Shown: piece by piece, positions 16,981 through 24,846 of the stretch | Numbering within the stretch: position 1 is the first letter of the stretch | Layout of the letters: every line of letters begins with the position of its first letter | Source: Burkholderia sp. HI2500 | Lineage (GTDB): Bacteria > Pseudomonadota > Gammaproteobacteria > Burkholderiales > Burkholderiaceae | Length of the DNA stretch: 64,000 nt | Assembly (NCBI RefSeq): GCF_002223055.1 | Contig: NZ_NKFL01000006.1 | Location: forward strand, 744,001-808,000 | Reading direction: 5' to 3' | Made by a program: the position numbers and the translations under genes | The notes under the pieces: generated by a model | What the model saw: only the letters and a program-made list of their open reading frames with translations | The model's database searches: none | Told to the model about the DNA's origin: nothing

Positions 16981-19155
16981 TCAGGCCGGGTCGGCGTACT
17001 TCAGCGTCCAACCGAACGTGCGGGTCGCGCCCGCGCCGAGGGCAAACGGCTTCGTCGTGCAGGCGAAGTTCGAATGCAGCTGGCCGACCGGCGTCGTCGA
17101 CAGCGGATTCGTCGTGCCGTTCGCCGTGTCGAAGGCCGACAGCGCGCAGGTGTCGAACCCGGACGCCGCATAGCCGGTCGCGGCGCTGTTCGCGTAGGTC
17201 ACCGACACGCCGTCGCCGTTCGCCTGCGTCGACGCGAAATCCGCGAACGACGTGAAGTCCGTCTCGACCGACAGGTTGCCGGTGAGCGAGCCCGTGCTCA
17301 GCGTGTCGCTGCGGGCGACCGACCCATGCGCGAACGTCAGCACCGTATGCACCTGCAGGTCGAGATCCGTCGTGTACGCCGCATTCTTCGACGCGAGCCG
17401 GAACTTCGCGGTATCGAACGACACGATCACCTGGCCGTTGCCTTGCTGAACGTTCAGGTTCTTGTAGTACGTGACGGGAATGTAGGTCTTCCCGTTGTAC
17501 GACACCTGCGGCACCAGCAGCGCGTAGCCGAGATCGGTCGTGCCGTAGATCAGCTTGTCCGAGAACGGTACCGGATAGTACGGCGTGTAGGAGTTGTAGT
17601 CGGGCGCCTGGCTGAGGTTCAGGTTGATCACGCGCCGGCCGTCGCGCACGGTGACGAGCGCCGCACTGTACGGATGCGCGGCGTCACCCGGCTGGTTGTA
17701 CCAGGTGAGCGTGTAGTGCGGCAGCGCATCGAGCCACGCGTTGTAGTCCGTGTCGGCCATCGGCGCCTTGCCGCCGAAGCCGAGCTTGTTCCACCACGCG
17801 TTCACGTACAGGTACTGGTGCAGCAGGCTGAAGTTCTCACCCATCACGCGCGGCTTGCCGCGATACGCGTCCGTGCCGCGGCCCTTGACCCACATGTTCA
17901 CCGAAGGTGTGGGCAGCGACGGGTCGTACCAGTATGTGTCGAAACGTTGCGCGGCCTGATAGATGAACTTGTATGCAACCTGCTTCTCCTGGTCCGTCAG
18001 CACGCCGGCATTGGCCGCGGCCGTCAACACCTCCATGAACGCCGAATCGCCGTACGGGCCGATCGAGCGGCCGTAGTTGAAGCCCTGGCCGTTCGCGTTC
18101 AGCTGCGGCAGGATCAGGTCGACCGACTTGCGCAGATAGCCCTTCAACTCGGGCGTGAGGTTCGCCTCGTTGCCCATCTCGAACGTGCGCTCGGTCACTT
18201 CGCCGATCAGCAGCGTGCTGTAGCGGTCGAAGCGCGCCTGGTCGTAGTAGGTCGTGTGCGTGTTCGACGCTTCGTCCGAGAACCCGCCCGACGAGTCGTT
18301 GCGGATATGGTTCGTGAGCGTGTACAGCAGCGCGTCGCGCGCGCCCATCGTCGCGACCGACGGATCGGTCTTCGATGCAAACGACGGGCTGCTCCAGCCG
18401 AGCTTCTGGCGCAGCCCGGCGATGCCGTAGGACACCGCATAGTAGTTCTGTGCGGTGTTGAGCGAGGCGATGTCGATCGGCGCGCCGGCTGCGGGGCACG
18501 TATCGGTCTTGCCGCTCGCATCGGGGCCGAACATGTCGCAGAAGGTAAGCCGCCGCTGCAGGGTCGAGAGCATCGCGTCGCTGAAGACTTCGTTGAGCAT
18601 CCCGTGCGCCTTCAGGTTGTTCAGCGCGACGAGGTAGTAGTACTCGCCCCAGGACGTATTCGCATACGTGTAGTTGCTGCCCGACTGCGCCATCATCGCG
18701 GTCGTGATCGTCTGGTACGTCGCGAGGTAGCTGGCGTACTGCGGATCGTTCTTCGACTTCATGTCGATCAGGATGTACGACAGGCCGAGCGCGAGCTTGC
18801 CCGGCAGGAATTTGTCGCCGGTGTTCGTGTCGAGCACGTGGACCGGCGTGCCGTCGCCGAGATCCATCACGACCTGCGTGAAGTCGGGCGATTTCCGGAT
18901 CAGGTCGAACAGTGCGCGCATCTGGCCCATCATCGTGACCGGAATGTTCGCGCCGGCCGGCACGCTGGTGTCGGGCGCGCCGTAGACGAGCGCCTGCAGC
19001 GAGTTCGACGCGAGCGTCGGTGTCGTGGACGGGGGCGGCGAAGATGACGACGGTGGCGGCGTGTCGGTCACGTCGTTGCCGCCGCAGGCGCTGACGAACA
19101 GGACGGAAAGGGCGCTGAGCGCGGCGCCGAGCGCGAATCTGCTGCGCGGATGCAT
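16981..19155 (-). CDS. Large lipoprotein of unknown function under a LacI-type operator
   Basis: 724 residues from ATG 19155 (MHPRSRFALG). A signal sequence ends in a lipobox (LFVSAC, about Cys24), followed by a Ser/Pro/Thr linker (PPPSSSSPPP). The first ~430 residues are helix-rich with many Trp/Tyr and conserved-looking blocks (SWGEYYYLVALNNLK, GGFSDEASNTHTTYYDQARF, NYGRSIGPYGDSAFMEV). The last ~270 are strand-rich (YSAALVTVRDGRRVINLNLS, GYALLVPQVSYNGKTYIPV). Helical domain plus beta-sandwich is the build of several polysaccharide lyase families, but I find no decisive lyase catalytic motif, so the function stays unknown. The perfect LacI-type palindrome ~180 bases upstream and a second weaker site suggest control by a sugar-responsive repressor, which supports a carbohydrate role. 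Confidence 0.7.
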   Translation of the reverse strand: MHPRSRFALGAALSALSVLFVSACGGNDVTDTPPPSSSSPPPSTTPTLASNSLQALVYGAPDTSVPAGANIPVTMMGQMRALFDLIRKSPDFTQVVMDLGDGTPVHVLDTNTGDKFLPGKLALGLSYILIDMKSKNDPQYASYLATYQTITTAMMAQSGSNYTYANTSWGEYYYLVALNNLKAHGMLNEVFSDAMLSTLQRRLTFCDMFGPDASGKTDTCPAAGAPIDIASLNTAQNYYAVSYGIAGLRQKLGWSSPSFASKTDPSVATMGARDALLYTLTNHIRNDSSGGFSDEASNTHTTYYDQARFDRYSTLLIGEVTERTFEMGNEANLTPELKGYLRKSVDLILPQLNANGQGFNYGRSIGPYGDSAFMEVLTAAANAGVLTDQEKQVAYKFIYQAAQRFDTYWYDPSLPTPSVNMWVKGRGTDAYRGKPRVMGENFSLLHQYLYVNAWWNKLGFGGKAPMADTDYNAWLDALPHYTLTWYNQPGDAAHPYSAALVTVRDGRRVINLNLSQAPDYNSYTPYYPVPFSDKLIYGTTDLGYALLVPQVSYNGKTYIPVTYYKNLNVQQGNGQVIVSFDTAKFRLASKNAAYTTDLDLQVHTVLTFAHGSVARSDTLSTGSLTGNLSVETDFTSFADFASTQANGDGVSVTYANSAATGYAASGFDTCALSAFDTANGTTNPLSTTPVGQLHSNFACTTKPFALGAGATRTFGWTLKYADPA

Positions 19156-19333
19156 TGTGTCTCCAGTTTTGAATAGTGATGAAGCACGGGCGGGTGTGGC
19201 CGTTGCCGCGCTCGATGCCCGTACCCGGCCGCCGTCTTGCAACCCTGATCCCTGAAGACGGACGGCCTGAATCACTTGTCGAGCGGGCAAGCGTTCTCCC
19301 TGCACGGGCCGTGACGGGCGTCGTGCGAAGATA

Positions 19334-19351
19334 TTGGAAAACGTTTTCCAA
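19334..19351. promoter_or_regulatory. LacI-family operator, perfect 18-bp palindrome
   Basis: TTGGAAAACGTTTTCCAA is fully palindromic with the central CG and flanking AA/TT typical of LacI/GalR/CcpA-type operators. It stands 179 bases upstream of the large lipoprotein gene (start 19155). No LacI-family gene is in the window, so the repressor must be encoded elsewhere. Confidence 0.75.
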
Positions 19352-19565
19352 ATTTAGGCAGCCATCGGCGTGATGTCAATGAACTTTCACGTCTGGCGGG
19401 GCGGGAAAAACCCGGATGGTGGGAAGGCGGGAGTGAAGGGGGAGAACAAAATGTTGCAGAAATTACCGGGATTTCTTCTTGCTGAGGCAGGGTGCGGCGA
19501 AGGATGTCGATGCGGAAATGACGGCAGGAAGGAGTGTCCGCCTATGCCAGCTCGCTGGATTGAGA

Positions 19566-19581
19566 GAGAAAACGTTATCCA
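19566..19581. promoter_or_regulatory. Second, imperfect LacI-type operator
   Basis: GAGAAAACGTTATCCA shares the AAAACGTT core of the perfect site but has mismatched half-sites. Its centre is 231 bases from that of the first site, a multiple of 10.5, which would suit looping. The remainder of the 496-bp gene-free region 19156-19651 shows no other feature I can support. Confidence 0.4.
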
Positions 19582-19651
19582 TAAGGACCGGGATGAATTC
19601 GACGGACATCGGGGCGCGATGGCGACAGGCAGCCACGCCGTTCCGTCGAGC

Positions 19652-20038
19652 CTAAAGCTGTGCCTCGATCGCGGCCTTGTCGATCACCGACCAGACCTGG
19701 CGGATCTTGCCGTCATGAAACTCGTAGAACACGTTCTCGCAGAACGTGACCTTCCGGCCGTCGACGGCGAGCCCCATGAGCGTCCCGCTCGGCGAACAGG
19801 CGAAGCGCAGCCGGCAGGCGATGCGCGGCGGCTCGCACACGAGCAGCCGGATGTCGAAACGGAGATCGGGAATGTCGCGGAAGTCCTGTTCCAGCATCGC
19901 GCGGTAACCGGCGAGGCCGAGCGGCCGGTCGTTGTGAATCACGTTATCGGAGACGTATTCGCCGAGCGCCGGCCAGTCCTGCCGGTTCAGGCAGTCGATG
20001 TACGCGCGGTAGCGGGTTGCAAGATCGGTGTCGGTCAT
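19652..20038 (-). CDS. SnoaL-like/ester cyclase-family protein
   Basis: 128 residues from ATG 20038 (MTDTDLATRYRAYIDCLNRQ). The cystatin/NTF2-like barrel of the SnoaL family is visible: the helical start, VSDNVIHNDRPLGLAGYRAML, DLRFDIRLLVCE, and the late strand FYEFHDGKIRQVWSVIDK. Family members include polyketide cyclases and many small proteins of unknown catalysis. The LysR gene directly upstream on the same strand (46-base gap) probably shares its transcript. Confidence 0.8.
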   Translation of the reverse strand: MTDTDLATRYRAYIDCLNRQDWPALGEYVSDNVIHNDRPLGLAGYRAMLEQDFRDIPDLRFDIRLLVCEPPRIACRLRFACSPSGTLMGLAVDGRKVTFCENVFYEFHDGKIRQVWSVIDKAAIEAQL

Positions 20039-20084
20039 GGCCGTGCCTCCTTGTATCGACGGGATGAGTCGGATGCGGCGCGCG

Positions 20085-20981
20085 TCACTGCGGCGTGGTT
20101 TCGCCGGACAGGAACGCGACGAACTCCCGCGTGTACTTCGGCAGCGCATCGAACGACCGTGCGCACAGCTTCAGCCGACGATGGCTCCACGCATCGGACA
20201 GCTCGACGAGCCGCACGTCCATCGTCTGCATCGCGCGCTCGGCCGCATGGCGCGACACGATGCCGATGCCCACGCCGCTCGCGATCACGCGGCAGATCGC
20301 ATCGAAGCTCTTCAGCTGCACGCGATAGCGGATCCGCTTGCCGAGCGCGCGCGCCTGGTCGGCGAGATGCACCTGCAGCGCGCTGCCGTCGGTGAGGCCG
20401 ATGAAGTCGGCATCGGCGATCGAGTCGAACGCGACCTTGTCCTGCGACGCGAGCGGATGCGCGGCCGGGACGACGACGATCAGCCAGTCCTCGCGGAACG
20501 GCTTCTGTTCGAGCCCGCCGAGCCCGACCGAATCGGCGACGATACCGACCTCGGCCGTCTTGTTGCGGATCGCATGCACGATCTCCTGGCTCGAGCGCTC
20601 CTCGACGCTGATCGACAGCTTCGGATGATGCGGCAGGTAGTCGGCCAGCGCATCGGGCAGGTATTCGCTCAGCGACGCCGTGTTGCATAGCAACCGGATA
20701 TGCCCGCGCAGCCCCTGGCCGTATTGCTGCAGCTCGCCGCGCATGTGGTCGATCTGCTGCAGCACGGTGCGCGCGTGGTGTTCGAGCGCGCGGCCGGCAT
20801 CGGTGGCCTGCGCACCCGACTTGGTCCGGTGCAGCAGCGGCACGCCGAGCTCGTCCTCCATGCCGCGGATGCGCTCGCTCGCGGCCTGCAGCGTGATGTG
20901 GGTCCGCTCGGCGCCGCTCGTGATCGTGCCGGCCTCGCAGATGTTCAGGAAGAGCCGCAGGTCGGTCAGGTCGAAGCGCAT
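20085..20981 (-). CDS. LysR-family regulator
   Basis: 298 residues from ATG 20981. The DNA-binding segment reads LRLFLNICEAGTITSGAERT and SERIRGMEDELGVPLLHRT; the effector domain runs from ~95 (GHIRLLCNTASLSEYLPDAL). The variant HTH and the late IASGVGIGIVSRHAA resemble CysB/GltC-like groups but no effector can be named. It may control the SnoaL-like gene downstream and/or the small membrane protein divergent to it at 21136. Confidence 0.9.
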   Translation of the reverse strand: MRFDLTDLRLFLNICEAGTITSGAERTHITLQAASERIRGMEDELGVPLLHRTKSGAQATDAGRALEHHARTVLQQIDHMRGELQQYGQGLRGHIRLLCNTASLSEYLPDALADYLPHHPKLSISVEERSSQEIVHAIRNKTAEVGIVADSVGLGGLEQKPFREDWLIVVVPAAHPLASQDKVAFDSIADADFIGLTDGSALQVHLADQARALGKRIRYRVQLKSFDAICRVIASGVGIGIVSRHAAERAMQTMDVRLVELSDAWSHRRLKLCARSFDALPKYTREFVAFLSGETTPQ

Positions 20982-21135
20982 GATGGGTGGGGCGATCGTA
21001 TTGGAATGGCCGATAAGTTAGCAGGGAACCGCGGCCCGGGTCTCAGGCGCAGCTTGAGGCCCGATTCGCCGGTTCCGCATTTTCGGGGCGCGATCGATGG
21101 CGGATCATGGCCGCACATCAACCGAGGAGCCTGTC

Positions 21136-21246
21136 ATGCAGATCGATCCGTCGTGGGGCGTGTCGTTCAAGATCGCGTTGCACATGCTGTTCCTGTGCAT
21201 CGGCATCGCGTGGGCCTGTTCCGAACTCGCCGCGTGGTTGCGTTGA
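21136..21246 (+). CDS. 36-residue single-pass membrane protein
   Basis: ATG at 21136 with a near-perfect GAGGAGCC site eight bases upstream, stop TGA at 21244. The protein has a short polar start, one hydrophobic helix (about residues 9-27, including ALHMLFLCIGIAWAC) and a Trp-Leu-Arg end. It is too short for routine gene calling. The strong ribosome-binding site, balanced composition and proper TM segment argue that it is real. Divergent to the LysR gene at 20085-20981, with a 154-bp shared upstream region. Function unknown; small TM proteins of this size often regulate a larger membrane partner. Confidence 0.6.
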   Translation: MQIDPSWGVSFKIALHMLFLCIGIAWACSELAAWLR

Positions 21247-21492
21247 ACGTCGCGGCGATCGCCGCCTCGTGCCTATTGAAACCAATCCGTCATAGTTTTC
21301 AGAGACGAAAATTCTTCCGCTTTCCTGCAAAAAGACCATCAAGTTTTCCTGAATCGGACCGTATTACCGGTAGCGAATGCCGGCCGGCATCCGGTTCGTG
21401 ATCGTTTGTCATCATTGTTTGCATCCGGTTACACGTCGGCCGTTCCGTTTTTGAGATGCTTGAAAGATTGTCAAACCGGAGTCGGATCGTCC

Positions 21493-22353
21493 ATGAAAAC
21501 GCGCGAGATTCACCGCAACGCGGCGTGGCTGCCAGGCCTGGCAGCCGTGCTCGTCATGGCCGGTTGTGCAAGCACGCAGTCCGTTCCGCCGAGCGACACG
21601 CTGGCGGGACAGCCTTCGCCGTCGAGCCAGCCTGCCGCTGCGCCGTCGGCTAGCGCACCGCCGCCGGCGCCGATTCTCGTCGCGCAGAAGTACGTCGTGA
21701 AGCGCGGCGACACGCTGACGGGCATTGCGTCCGCGAACGGCTGCAGCGTTGCCGACCTGCGCACCTGGAACAAGCTGGGCGCGAACGGCAGGCTGCGCAT
21801 GGGGCAGGCGCTGCGCATCGTCAAGCAGCAGCCGTTGCCGGCGCCGGGTGCACCCGGCACGCAGGTGGCCGCCTCGTCGGCGTCGGGCAATGGCGCGGCG
21901 AGCAACCCGGCAGCTACGCAGACCATCGCGTCGAGCGCGAGCGACCGTCAGGTCGTCAAGGAAACGAAGCGGCATGCGGGCGGCGTCGCGCTCAAGTGGC
22001 CCGCGAGCGGCAAGATCGTCGACGGCTTCCGGCCGGGGCAGAACCGCGGCATCCAGATCGCCGGCCGGCCGGGCGACCCGGTCCGCGCCGCGGCCGACGG
22101 CCGCGTGATGTACGCGGGCACCGGCCTGAACGACTACGGCAGCCTGATCATCGTCCAGCACAACGCGGATTTCCTGACCGCCTATGCGCACAACCGCAAG
22201 CTGCTCGTGAAGACGGGCGACATCGTGCGCCAGGGCGACGAGATCGCCGAGATGGGCGACCTCGACAACTCGCGTGTCGCGCTGCTGTTCGAAGTGCGAC
22301 GCGACGGCAAGCCGGTCAATCCGATGCCGTACCTGCCTTCGTCGCAAGGGTGA
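21493..22353 (+). CDS. NlpD-like lipoprotein with LysM and degenerate LytM (M23) domain
   Basis: 286 residues from ATG 21493. A lipobox (VMAGC, Cys25) is followed by an Ala/Pro/Ser linker, a LysM peptidoglycan-binding domain at ~66-110 (YVVKRGDTLTGIASANGCS), a second linker, and an M23/LytM domain at ~165-282. The zinc ligands are lost: the H-x-x-x-D site reads NRGIQ (Asn184, Gln188) and HxH reads ALL at 263-265. In E. coli, LytM proteins with this kind of loss (NlpD, EnvC) do not cut peptidoglycan but activate the AmiA/B/C amidases, so the same role is expected here. The next gene encodes a beta-lactamase-like lipoprotein on the same strand 210 bases on. Confidence 0.87.
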   Translation: MKTREIHRNAAWLPGLAAVLVMAGCASTQSVPPSDTLAGQPSPSSQPAAAPSASAPPPAPILVAQKYVVKRGDTLTGIASANGCSVADLRTWNKLGANGRLRMGQALRIVKQQPLPAPGAPGTQVAASSASGNGAASNPAATQTIASSASDRQVVKETKRHAGGVALKWPASGKIVDGFRPGQNRGIQIAGRPGDPVRAAADGRVMYAGTGLNDYGSLIIVQHNADFLTAYAHNRKLLVKTGDIVRQGDEIAEMGDLDNSRVALLFEVRRDGKPVNPMPYLPSSQG

Positions 22354-22563
22354 AGCCGGGCCGTTTCGCTGGAACGTCGCGGCGGTCGCTGCTACGCTAG
22401 GGTCTGTTCATGCGAGTCCCGCGCTTCGCGGGGCCGACGGTCGTCTTTCGGGGAAGCGCGGCGAATGCCGTCGCGGGCCGGCCGTCGGCGTGAACGGGCA
22501 CGCTTCTTCAACGCGTGCCCGAGCTGCTTCGTGCCACCGATTCCGACAGAACCCACGACATTC

Positions 22564-23463
22564 ATGGAACACTCTCCGACACGCCGCTCGCTGTTGCTTG
22601 CCGCCGTTGCCGCGCCGTTCGTCGCCGCGTGCACGTCCGCGCCGGTCGCCGACCAGGGGCGCGCCCACACCGCCCAGGCTGAATTGACCGCGCTCGAGAA
22701 GGCCTCGAATGGCCGGCTCGGCGTCGCCGCGCTCGATACGTCGAACGGCGTGCGCATCGCGCACCATGCGCGCGAGCGCTTCCCGCTGTGCGGCACGTAC
22801 GCGGTCGCTGCGGCGGCCGCGATACTCGCGCGCGGCTCGCTCGACGCGTCGCTGCTGCCGCGCCGCATCCTGTACCGTCGCTATGAAATCGTTGCGGGCT
22901 CGCCGATCACGGAAAGCCACGTCGACACGGGCATGACGATCGAGCAGCTGTGCGCGGCGATGCTGCAGTCCGGCGACAAGGGCGCCGGCAACCTGCTGAT
23001 GGGCGTGCTCGGCGGCCCGCAGGCCGTCACGGCGTTCGTGCGCGCGAGCGGTGACACGTCGTTCCGCCTCGATCACTGGGAACCCGAACTGAACAACGCC
23101 GCGCCCGGCGACGAACGCGACACGTCGACGCCGGTCGAGATGGTCGACACGCTGCAGCGGCTGCTGCTCGGCGACACGCTGCAGGAGCCGCAGCGCGCGC
23201 GACTGACGGAATGGATGGTAGGCGGCGCGCGCGGCGCGACCGGCATCGCGGCAGGCGTGCCGCCCGGCTGGCGCATCGCCGACAAGGCCGGCACGGGCGG
23301 TTACGGCACGACGACCGACGTCGCCGTGCTGTGGCCGCCGTCGCGTGCGCCGATCGTGATGGCCGTGTCGTTCACGCAGCCGCAGGCCGCCGCGGCGGCC
23401 CGCGCGGACGTCGTCGCGTCGGCGGCGCGCATCGTGGCGGGCGCGCTCACCGCGACGGCCTGA
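22564..23463 (+). CDS. Class A beta-lactamase homologue without catalytic Ser/Lys (pseudoenzyme)
   Basis: 299 residues from ATG 22564. The start, TRRSLLLAAVAAPFVAAC, looks like a Tat-type signal with a lipobox at Cys23. The class A fold is clear throughout: RLGVAALDTSNG, RERFPLCGTYAV, MLQSGDKGAGNLL, HWEPELNN, and IADKAGTGGYGTTTDVAVLWPP. But the catalytic positions differ. The S70-x-x-K73 motif (usually CSTSK) reads CGTYA (Gly77, Ala80), and the SDN loop reads GDK (137-139). The E166-x-x-x-N170 loop (EPELN, 173-177) and Lys234-x-Gly (KAG, 241-243) remain. Such a protein should not hydrolyse beta-lactams but may still bind them or wall fragments. The frame is intact, so it appears maintained. 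A LysR of the AmpR/GcvA kind follows at 23570. Confidence 0.85.
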   Translation: MEHSPTRRSLLLAAVAAPFVAACTSAPVADQGRAHTAQAELTALEKASNGRLGVAALDTSNGVRIAHHARERFPLCGTYAVAAAAAILARGSLDASLLPRRILYRRYEIVAGSPITESHVDTGMTIEQLCAAMLQSGDKGAGNLLMGVLGGPQAVTAFVRASGDTSFRLDHWEPELNNAAPGDERDTSTPVEMVDTLQRLLLGDTLQEPQRARLTEWMVGGARGATGIAAGVPPGWRIADKAGTGGYGTTTDVAVLWPPSRAPIVMAVSFTQPQAAAAARADVVASAARIVAGALTATA

Positions 23464-23569
23464 GCGTCCCGCGCCTCGCGCAAAGCCGGCGTTTGGCTTA
23501 TCGTGTCGGACAGTGCGCGCCGGGGTCGGCGCGCGGTCCTTCCGCGCCGTTTTTCCGTTTGCCTTCTTC

Positions 23570-24442
23570 ATGCGCCGACTTCCGCCCCTGCACGCGCTGC
23601 AGATCTTCTCGACGGTGGCCCGCCACCGCAGCTTCACGCGCGCGGCCGAGCAGCTGTGCATCACGCAGGGCGCGGTAAGCCGGCAGATCCAGACGCTCGA
23701 GGCGCATTACGGTTTCCCGTTGTTCAAGCGGCATGCGAAGGGCCTCACGCTGACGGCGGAGGGCGAGCAGTTGCTGCCGGTGGTCAACGAGAGCTTCGCG
23801 CGGATCGAGGACATTTCGATGCGGCTCACGCGGCAGCGCACGGATCTCGCGCTGAAGGTGCCGACCTGCGTGATGCGCTGGATGTTGCCGCGCATCATGC
23901 GCTTCCAGGGCGAGCATCCCGATCTCCATGTGCAGATCACCACCGCGTGGCAGCACGTCGTCGATTTCTCGACCGAGCCGTTCGATGCGGCCGTTGTCTA
24001 CGGCACGTCGCCGGGCGCCGGCGTGTTCGCGCTGCCGCTGTTCGACGAGCGGCTGACACCCGTCTGCGCGCCCGAATTGCGGCAGACGTCGCCGCTCGAT
24101 GCGGTCGGCGATCTCGCGCGCCATACGTTGCTGCATCCGACGCGTGACCACCGCGACTGGCGCGCGTGGCTCGATCACGCCGGCGAGCGCAGCGTCGATC
24201 CCGCGCGCGGGCCGACGTTCGACACGCTCGATCTCGCGACGAACGCGGCGATGCAGGGCTTCGGCGTCGCGATCGGCGACGTGACGCTCGTCGACGACGA
24301 CGTCAGCGCGCGCCGGCTGGAGCGCCCGTTCGACATCGTGCTCGAGACGGGCGCGCGCTATTTCTTCGTCTATCCCGAGAACATCGGCAACCAGCAGAAG
24401 ATCCGCGCGTTCAGCGACTGGATCGCGCGCCATCGCGATTGA
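23570..24442 (+). CDS. LysR-family regulator, GcvA/AmpR-like
   Basis: 290 residues from ATG 23570 (MRRLPPLHALQIFSTVARH). The start PPLHALQIFSTVARHRSFT and recognition helix ITQGAVSRQIQTLEAHYGFP match the GcvA/AmpR subgroup closely. The effector domain begins ~91 and has the AVVYGTSPG and DLATNAAMQGFGVAIGD segments of this group. AmpR/PenR proteins sense muropeptides and control beta-lactamases and are usually divergent from their target. Here the gene follows the beta-lactamase-like gene on the same strand with a 106-base gap. Regulation of the neighbours is inferred from position. Confidence 0.85.
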   Translation: MRRLPPLHALQIFSTVARHRSFTRAAEQLCITQGAVSRQIQTLEAHYGFPLFKRHAKGLTLTAEGEQLLPVVNESFARIEDISMRLTRQRTDLALKVPTCVMRWMLPRIMRFQGEHPDLHVQITTAWQHVVDFSTEPFDAAVVYGTSPGAGVFALPLFDERLTPVCAPELRQTSPLDAVGDLARHTLLHPTRDHRDWRAWLDHAGERSVDPARGPTFDTLDLATNAAMQGFGVAIGDVTLVDDDVSARRLERPFDIVLETGARYFFVYPENIGNQQKIRAFSDWIARHRD

Positions 24443-24510
24443 CCGGCGATCACGCAGGTACGCCGAACGGCGCGCGGAATCCGTTGGATCCCGCGCGCCG
24501 GCTGACGGCT

Positions 24511-24846
24511 TTACTGGTACGTCACGACGGCGATCATCGGCGCCTGGTTGTGGCCCGGACGGTTCGGTAAAACGATTGCGCGCGAGGCCTGAGTAAAGGT
24601 CGTGGTCTTGATGGCCTGCTGGCTCGCCGCGTCGACGAACGCGATCTGGCCGTAGGCCGGGCGCGGACAATCGGGGCGCACGTGCCCACGGGCGACATCG
24701 GCCGTATCGACCGCGAACGAGCAGGGCGGCTCGACGATCATGCCGGAGAAGGTGATGACGCCGGACGCGCCGGCGGCGAAGGACGAGGAAGTGGCCAGAA
24801 GCGCAGCAGCCAGGACGAACGAGGCGGCGATAGGGCGGTGCTTCAT
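24511..24846 (-). CDS. Small exported protein resembling the start of a type 1 pilin
   Basis: 111 residues from ATG 24846. A signal peptide ends SSSFA before AGASGVITFSGMIVEPPCSF, whose ITFSG-IVEPPC pattern is the first strand and first cysteine of FimA-type chaperone-usher pilins. A second Cys (RPDCPRP) would close the pilin disulfide. A full pilin domain is ~150 residues, so this one is short; the end IVLPNRPGHNQAPMIAVVTYQ can still serve as the terminal strand. No chaperone or usher is nearby. It could be a miniature pilin-like adhesin or a secreted single-domain protein. Confidence 0.6.
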   Translation of the reverse strand: MKHRPIAASFVLAAALLATSSSFAAGASGVITFSGMIVEPPCSFAVDTADVARGHVRPDCPRPAYGQIAFVDAASQQAIKTTTFTQASRAIVLPNRPGHNQAPMIAVVTYQ

